Of a stretch of 64,000 nt of DNA, positions 60,537 to 64,000 are shown one piece after another. How positions within the stretch are numbered: the stretch's first letter is position 1; each line of letters starts with the position of its first letter. The position numbers and the translations under genes are program-made. The notes beneath the pieces were generated by a model. It was not told where the DNA came from and made no database searches. It was given only the letters and a program-made list of their open reading frames with translations. The DNA is from an uncultured Oscillospiraceae bacterium (GTDB taxonomy: Bacteria > Bacillota > Clostridia > Oscillospirales > Acutalibacteraceae): assembly GCA_900555015.1 (NCBI GenBank), contig USJL01000003.1, forward strand, positions 61,517-125,516, read 5' to 3'.

Positions 60537-60538
60537 TC

Positions 60539-60562
60539 AGAGGGGCTTTTGCCCCTCTTTTT
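60539..60562 (+). terminator. Terminator of foldase paralogue 2
   Basis: Perfect stem AGAGGGGC / GCCCCTCT with TTTT loop and T run. Confidence 0.85.
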
Positions 60563-60582
60563 GTTTGTAAGGAGGCGTTTGT

Positions 60583-60813
60583 TTGTCCGAAAATAACGAT
60601 ATTGAACTTTTAAAAGAAAAAATTTCAAGGCTTATGGCTGCTTTGGAAGATGTTAATTTTGAATGTCAGCGCCTTGAAATAATAAATTCAAATCTTGATT
60701 TTCAGCTTAAAGAGGCAAACCGTGAACTTGCCGATAATATTTCGGCACTTCAGGTTCTTGAAGAAGAAAATGAAAGATTAAAAAAGGAATTAAACGAAAA
60801 TAATGGAATATAA
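60583..60813 (+). CDS. Short coiled-coil protein
   Basis: A 76-residue protein predicted to be one continuous coiled coil (heptads from DIELLKEKISRLMAALEDV to ENERLKKELNEN). It starts with TTG eight bases after AAGGAGG and overlaps the fumarase-like gene by 11 bases. Not recognised; it could be an assembly partner of the following protein or simply co-transcribed. Confidence 0.72.
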   Translation: MSENNDIELLKEKISRLMAALEDVNFECQRLEIINSNLDFQLKEANRELADNISALQVLEEENERLKKELNENNGI

Positions 60814-61330
60814 TTTAAATACTTCTCAGTTAAGAGAATATGCTCCCATTCTTAAAGCAGGGGACAGAGTGGTGTTATCCGGTAAAGTATATACTTCAAG
60901 AGATGCGGCACATAAACGCATAACTGCCGCTTTAAAAAACGGCGAGTCATTGCCTTATAACTTAAAGGATGCCGTTATTTATTATGCAGGCCCTACACCT
61001 GCACCAAAAAACTTGGCAATAGGCTCATGCGGTCCCACTACGTCAAGCAGAATGGATGTTTTTGCACCTTTGTTGCTTGATAATGGAGTTGTTGCAATGG
61101 TTGGCAAAGGTGAGCGTAATCAGGCTGTGTGCGATGCAATAGTTAGAAATAAAGCGGTTTATCTTTGCGCAATAGGCGGTGCAGGCGCCTTGGCGTCAAA
61201 ATGTATTACCGAATGTAATGTTATCGCTTATGACGATTTAGGATGCGAGTCGGTTAAGGAATTGATGTTTAATGATTTCCCTTTAACTGTCGCTGTTGAT
61301 TGTTCAGGCGGAAACATTTTTAAAAGATAA
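60803..61330 (+). CDS. Class I fumarase / tartrate dehydratase beta subunit
   Basis: C-terminal (beta) domain of [4Fe-4S] fumarases and L-tartrate dehydratases, 175 residues. It shows the swivel-domain blocks LSGKVYTSRDAAHKR (about 25-39), YYAGPTPAPKNLAIGSCGPTT region and GKGERNQAV. The alpha subunit that holds the iron-sulfur cluster is not adjacent, so it must lie elsewhere if the enzyme is complete. Instead a coiled-coil gene overlaps its start. Confidence 0.88.
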   Translation: MEYNLNTSQLREYAPILKAGDRVVLSGKVYTSRDAAHKRITAALKNGESLPYNLKDAVIYYAGPTPAPKNLAIGSCGPTTSSRMDVFAPLLLDNGVVAMVGKGERNQAVCDAIVRNKAVYLCAIGGAGALASKCITECNVIAYDDLGCESVKELMFNDFPLTVAVDCSGGNIFKR

Positions 61331-61358
61331 AAAAGGCACTCTAATGAGTGCCTTTTTT
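61329..61358 (+). terminator. Terminator of the fumarase beta gene
   Basis: Perfect 13-bp stem AAAAAAGGCACTC / GAGTGCCTTTTTT, four-base loop. Confidence 0.92.
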
Positions 61359-61375
61359 ATCTTGAACATCAAACT

Positions 61376-61403
61376 AAGCCGTCGGCAATTTTGCCGACGG
61401 CTT
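61376..61403 (-). terminator. Hairpin after sigK
   Basis: Stem AAGCCGTCGGCAA / TTGCCGACGGCTT with a tiny loop, downstream of the sigK stop on its strand; the T tract is weak. Confidence 0.55.
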
Positions 61404-61419
61404 GCTTTATTTTATTACT

Positions 61420-62103
61420 TCATTTTATTGCTTTTTTTATATCGTTTAGAACCTTTTTTTCAATTCTTGAAACATAGCTTCGGCTTATATTCAGCCGTTC
61501 TGCTGTTTCCCGTTGTGTAAGCGGTTTTTTGTTGTCTAATCCGTAACGTAAAATAATTATTTCTTTTTCACGCTCGTCTTCCATGTTTTCAATATATTTT
61601 GAAACTTTTTCCCATTTTACTTTCTTTTCAAGCTCTTCTGCCAAATCCGTATTATCGCTTACCGTGTCTTGAATTGTAAGCGGATTGCCGTCTTTGTCAA
61701 TTTCAATGGAGTCGCCTAAATAAATATCGGTAGAGTTTTTGCGAATATTTCGAAAATACATTAAAATTTCGTTTTCAATGCATCTGCTTGCGTATGTTGC
61801 AAGGCGAATGTTTTTATCCGGGTTAAAACTGTCTATCGCTTTAATAAGGCCTATTGTTCCTATTGAAATTAAATCGTCAGTATCATTTGTTTTTGAGTAA
61901 TATTTTTTTACAATGTGGCTTACAAGTCTTAAATTTCTTTCAATAAGTAATGCTCTGGCATCAGGGTCGCCTTGCTTTAAGCGTTGCAATGCCGCTGCTT
62001 CATCTTTTGAATTTAACGGTTTTGGGAAACTGCTTGTGTTGTTTATGTGTAAAATAAAGTAAAGTAAATTAGCACTTAAAAAAGATATTAATGCAGAAAA
62101 CAT
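61420..62103 (-). CDS. sigK: Sporulation sigma factor K
   Basis: Late mother-cell sigma factor. The 227-residue protein keeps the SigK-type hydrophobic pro-sequence (FSALISFLSANLLYFILH) that is removed at activation, then region 2 (LRLVSHIVKKYYSK, DLISIGTIGLIKAIDSF) and region 4 (LTQRETAERLNISRSYVSRIEKKVL). The gene is continuous, with no skin element. The start is uncertain: 62103 fits homologues and a GGTGAT; longer in-frame starts exist to 62133. SigE is the alternative, but the N terminus favours SigK. Confidence 0.9.
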   Translation of the reverse strand: MFSALISFLSANLLYFILHINNTSSFPKPLNSKDEAAALQRLKQGDPDARALLIERNLRLVSHIVKKYYSKTNDTDDLISIGTIGLIKAIDSFNPDKNIRLATYASRCIENEILMYFRNIRKNSTDIYLGDSIEIDKDGNPLTIQDTVSDNTDLAEELEKKVKWEKVSKYIENMEDEREKEIIILRYGLDNKKPLTQRETAERLNISRSYVSRIEKKVLNDIKKAIK

Positions 62104-62151
62104 TTTCATCACCATTAAATATCTATGATTCAAGGGCTTGTGTAATAACCC

Positions 62152-63318
62152 TTAAATAAAACTGTGCTCCACTGTAACTATCAGCATATATTCGGGGTGA
62201 GTTTCACCAACTTTGTCTTTTATTTCTTTAAGAATTGTTTTACCGTCTTTTGGGTATTGGTGCGGCACTACCAAATCAAAAACAAAGTTTGTGTGTGTTC
62301 TGCCTTCAATTACTCTGAAATCGTGAAATGTAAATGTTTCGTCATATTCTTTAATTACTTTTTTCATAAACTCTTTGTATTTGTTAACTTTTTCATCATC
62401 AACAACAACAGGGTCCATATGGATGCAAATCATTATGTTCAGCTTTTTGCTTATTCTTTTTTCTATGTTGTCTATTAAATCATGAAGCTTTAAAACATCA
62501 ATGTTGCACGGCACTTCGGCGTGTGCAGATGCAATAATTCTTCCCGGTCCGTAGTCATGAACGATTAAATCGTGCACGCCCACAATATGCTCCTCCGAAA
62601 GCATAATATCTTCAATACTTTTAACAAGTTCGGGGTCGGGTGCTTTTCCTAAAAGTGTGCCTATAATGTCTTTAAGTATTTCAATTCCCGAATAAAGAAT
62701 TATAGCAGCAACTATTAAACCTATAATTCCATCGGCAATTTTAAATCCCGTAAGCGAAGAAATTAAAAGCGCCGCAATGGTTGCAAGTGTAGCCATACAG
62801 TCGTTTAAACTGTCTTGCGCAACGGCTTTTAAGTTAATGTTGTTGCTTATTTTGAATAAACTCTTATTAAAAACCGCCATTCCTAATTTTATACAAATTG
62901 CAACGGCAAGAATTATAATATACCAAATATTAAATTTTGTTTCTTCAGGGTGCAAAATTTTTTCAATTGAACTTTTTCCAAGCTCAAATCCCATAAGAAG
63001 TATAAAAAATGAAACTATAAGCGCAGATATATATTCTATTCTTCCGTGGCCGAAGGGGTGCTCTTTGTCAACCGGTTTGTTTGCCAATTTTGCGCCTGCA
63101 ACCGTAACAATGTTTGAGCCTGCGTCGGATAAGTTGTTAACTGCGTCTGCCGTAATAGAAACGGAATTTGTTACCGTTCCTATAACAAATTTAATAATGC
63201 ACAGCAAAATGTTGCAAATTATTCCCACAACGCCGCTTAATGTGCTTATGTATTCTCTTTCTTTCAAAGGAGAAAGGTTTTTCTTTTTTACGGATTTTTC
63301 CATTTGTTGATTAATCAT
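62152..63318 (-). CDS. Cation diffusion facilitator exporter
   Basis: CDF-family metal:H+ antiporter of 388 residues with six helices and a C-terminal cytoplasmic domain. The metal site reads NxxxD in helix 2 (NNLSDAGSN) and DxxxD in helix 5 (DSLNDCMAT), a pattern associated with Mn2+ rather than the His-containing zinc exporters. HPFGHGRIEY and the C-terminal HxH-bearing domain are typical. Manganese export is inferred. AAGGTGAT precedes the ATG. Confidence 0.88.
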   Translation of the reverse strand: MINQQMEKSVKKKNLSPLKEREYISTLSGVVGIICNILLCIIKFVIGTVTNSVSITADAVNNLSDAGSNIVTVAGAKLANKPVDKEHPFGHGRIEYISALIVSFFILLMGFELGKSSIEKILHPEETKFNIWYIIILAVAICIKLGMAVFNKSLFKISNNINLKAVAQDSLNDCMATLATIAALLISSLTGFKIADGIIGLIVAAIILYSGIEILKDIIGTLLGKAPDPELVKSIEDIMLSEEHIVGVHDLIVHDYGPGRIIASAHAEVPCNIDVLKLHDLIDNIEKRISKKLNIMICIHMDPVVVDDEKVNKYKEFMKKVIKEYDETFTFHDFRVIEGRTHTNFVFDLVVPHQYPKDGKTILKEIKDKVGETHPEYMLIVTVEHSFI

Positions 63319-63375
63319 AATAAATCACCTTAATTTGCTTTTGTTTGTGAAATTTTATGTTAACATATTTTGTTC

Positions 63376-63404
63376 TTTAAAACAAGTGCCGTTTGTGTTA
63401 TAAT
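63376..63404 (+). promoter_or_regulatory. Promoter of the flavin reductase gene
   Basis: -35 TTTAAA (63376-63381), 17-base spacer, -10 TATAAT (63399-63404). Confidence 0.55.
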
Positions 63405-63419
63405 GCTTTCGGTGATGAA

Positions 63420-63968
63420 ATGAAAAATATGTTAATTGTTAACGGTTCTCCCCGTGAGGACGGTGTGTGCGCCGAACTTATAAAACAGGTTAAACCTTAT
63501 TTTGCAGATTGTAAAATTGTTCAGTATGACACTTTTGCATTGGCTCCGGCTCCCTGTAAAGACTGTAAGTATTGTGAATATCATAACGGGTGTTCAAATA
63601 AGGATTTGGATTTGTTTTTTGAAGATTTTGAAAGTGCCGATTACATTGCGTTTTTTACGCCGGTTTACAATAATTTCTTTCCTGCTCCGTTAAAGGCGGT
63701 TATAGACCGATTTCAACGTTATTTTAATGCCAGATATAAAAGAGGCGCAAACCCGCCTATCGAAAAAAGCAAAAGGGTGGGTGTTGTAATTGCTGCAGGT
63801 TCAAACGCAAGGGCAGCATCCGATTATATGACTAATACCTTGAAACAGTCGTTTGCCGTGCTTAACGGAAATGTTTGCGCAAGATATTTTATTCCTAATA
63901 CGGATATAGGAAAATATACGTTTAATAATATTGAACTTCAAAAATTTGTTCATCAGTTAAGAGGTTAA
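63420..63968 (+). CDS. NADPH-dependent FMN reductase-like flavoprotein
   Basis: Flavodoxin-fold oxidoreductase of 182 residues. The FMN phosphate loop is NGSPREDGVCAEL (6-18); CKDCKYCEYHNGC (about 44-56) is the cysteine cluster seen in iron-sulfur flavoproteins; FTPVYNNFFPAPLKAVIDR is the second FMN contact. ATG 63420 has a GGTGAT site and a good promoter upstream. The electron partner and substrate are unknown. Confidence 0.88.
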   Translation: MKNMLIVNGSPREDGVCAELIKQVKPYFADCKIVQYDTFALAPAPCKDCKYCEYHNGCSNKDLDLFFEDFESADYIAFFTPVYNNFFPAPLKAVIDRFQRYFNARYKRGANPPIEKSKRVGVVIAAGSNARAASDYMTNTLKQSFAVLNGNVCARYFIPNTDIGKYTFNNIELQKFVHQLRG

Positions 63969-63993
63969 AAGCAGGCGGCACGCCTGCTTTTTT
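63967..63993 (+). terminator. Terminator of the flavin reductase gene
   Basis: Perfect 11-bp stem AAAAGCAGGCG / CGCCTGCTTTT with a GCA loop and T run. Confidence 0.9.
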
Positions 63994-64000
63994 ATATATT

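Overview
The window looks like chromosome from a low-GC, spore-forming member of the Clostridia, most likely a gut commensal of the Oscillospiraceae/Ruminococcaceae type. This is an inference. The evidence is AT-rich codon use, the sporulation genes spoVAE, spo0A and sigK, a ctsR-mcsA-mcsB-clpC operon as in Firmicutes, and several plant-polysaccharide glycosidases without signal peptides (GH3, GH43, GH28). Most of the window is ordinary core genome with short operons, strong intrinsic terminators and good sigma-A promoters.

Layout. 1-6.9 kb: an ABC ATPase, spoVAE, an SCP2-domain protein, a GH3 glucosidase, a GH43 glycosidase paired with an unknown gene, an SDR reductase on a back-to-back promoter, and a 43-residue Cys/Gly-rich membrane peptide. 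7-11.7 kb: the CtsR-controlled protein-quality operon with three visible CtsR boxes. 11.7-17.7 kb: a phosphodiesterase, three small unknown proteins, and the yfmF-yfmH-lgt-folD operon. 17.8-22.7 kb: a two-component system with an ABC transporter; two identical-half-site palindromes lie in front of its two halves. 22.9-27.9 kb: an N-terminally truncated oleate hydratase, a frameshifted E2-type acyltransferase, a DUF368 lipid-carrier translocase, a GH28 enzyme and pncC.

27.9-32.2 kb is the accessory part: a tRNA-Thr gene preceded by a half tRNA-Thr, then a decaying integrative element. The element holds a frameshifted tyrosine integrase, 11-bp arm-like repeats, a dense TGTAAC repeat field, a CI/Cro-like divergent repressor switch with four CACT-N3-AGTG operators, a mosaic triple-HTH protein sharing an exact 98-bp repeat with its neighbour, and small broken genes at the right end.

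32.4-64 kb returns to core genes: tcdA with a rhodanese-TtcA fusion, an iron alcohol dehydrogenase, feoAB, spo0A, a polyprenyl-phosphate glycosyl operon (PAP2, GT2, GT-C), a GPH sugar symporter with an AraC regulator, an APH-like kinase overlapping a MATE pump, a second two-component system, a MocR regulator, a radical SAM protein, an O-antigen-ligase-like protein, two membrane-anchored parvulin foldases, a lone fumarase beta subunit, an uninterrupted sigK, a CDF exporter and a flavin reductase. No CRISPR array or rRNA is visible. No unmistakably new large system was found. The strongest leads are the control and recombination sequences of the decayed element, the small peptides, and several two-site operator arrangements.
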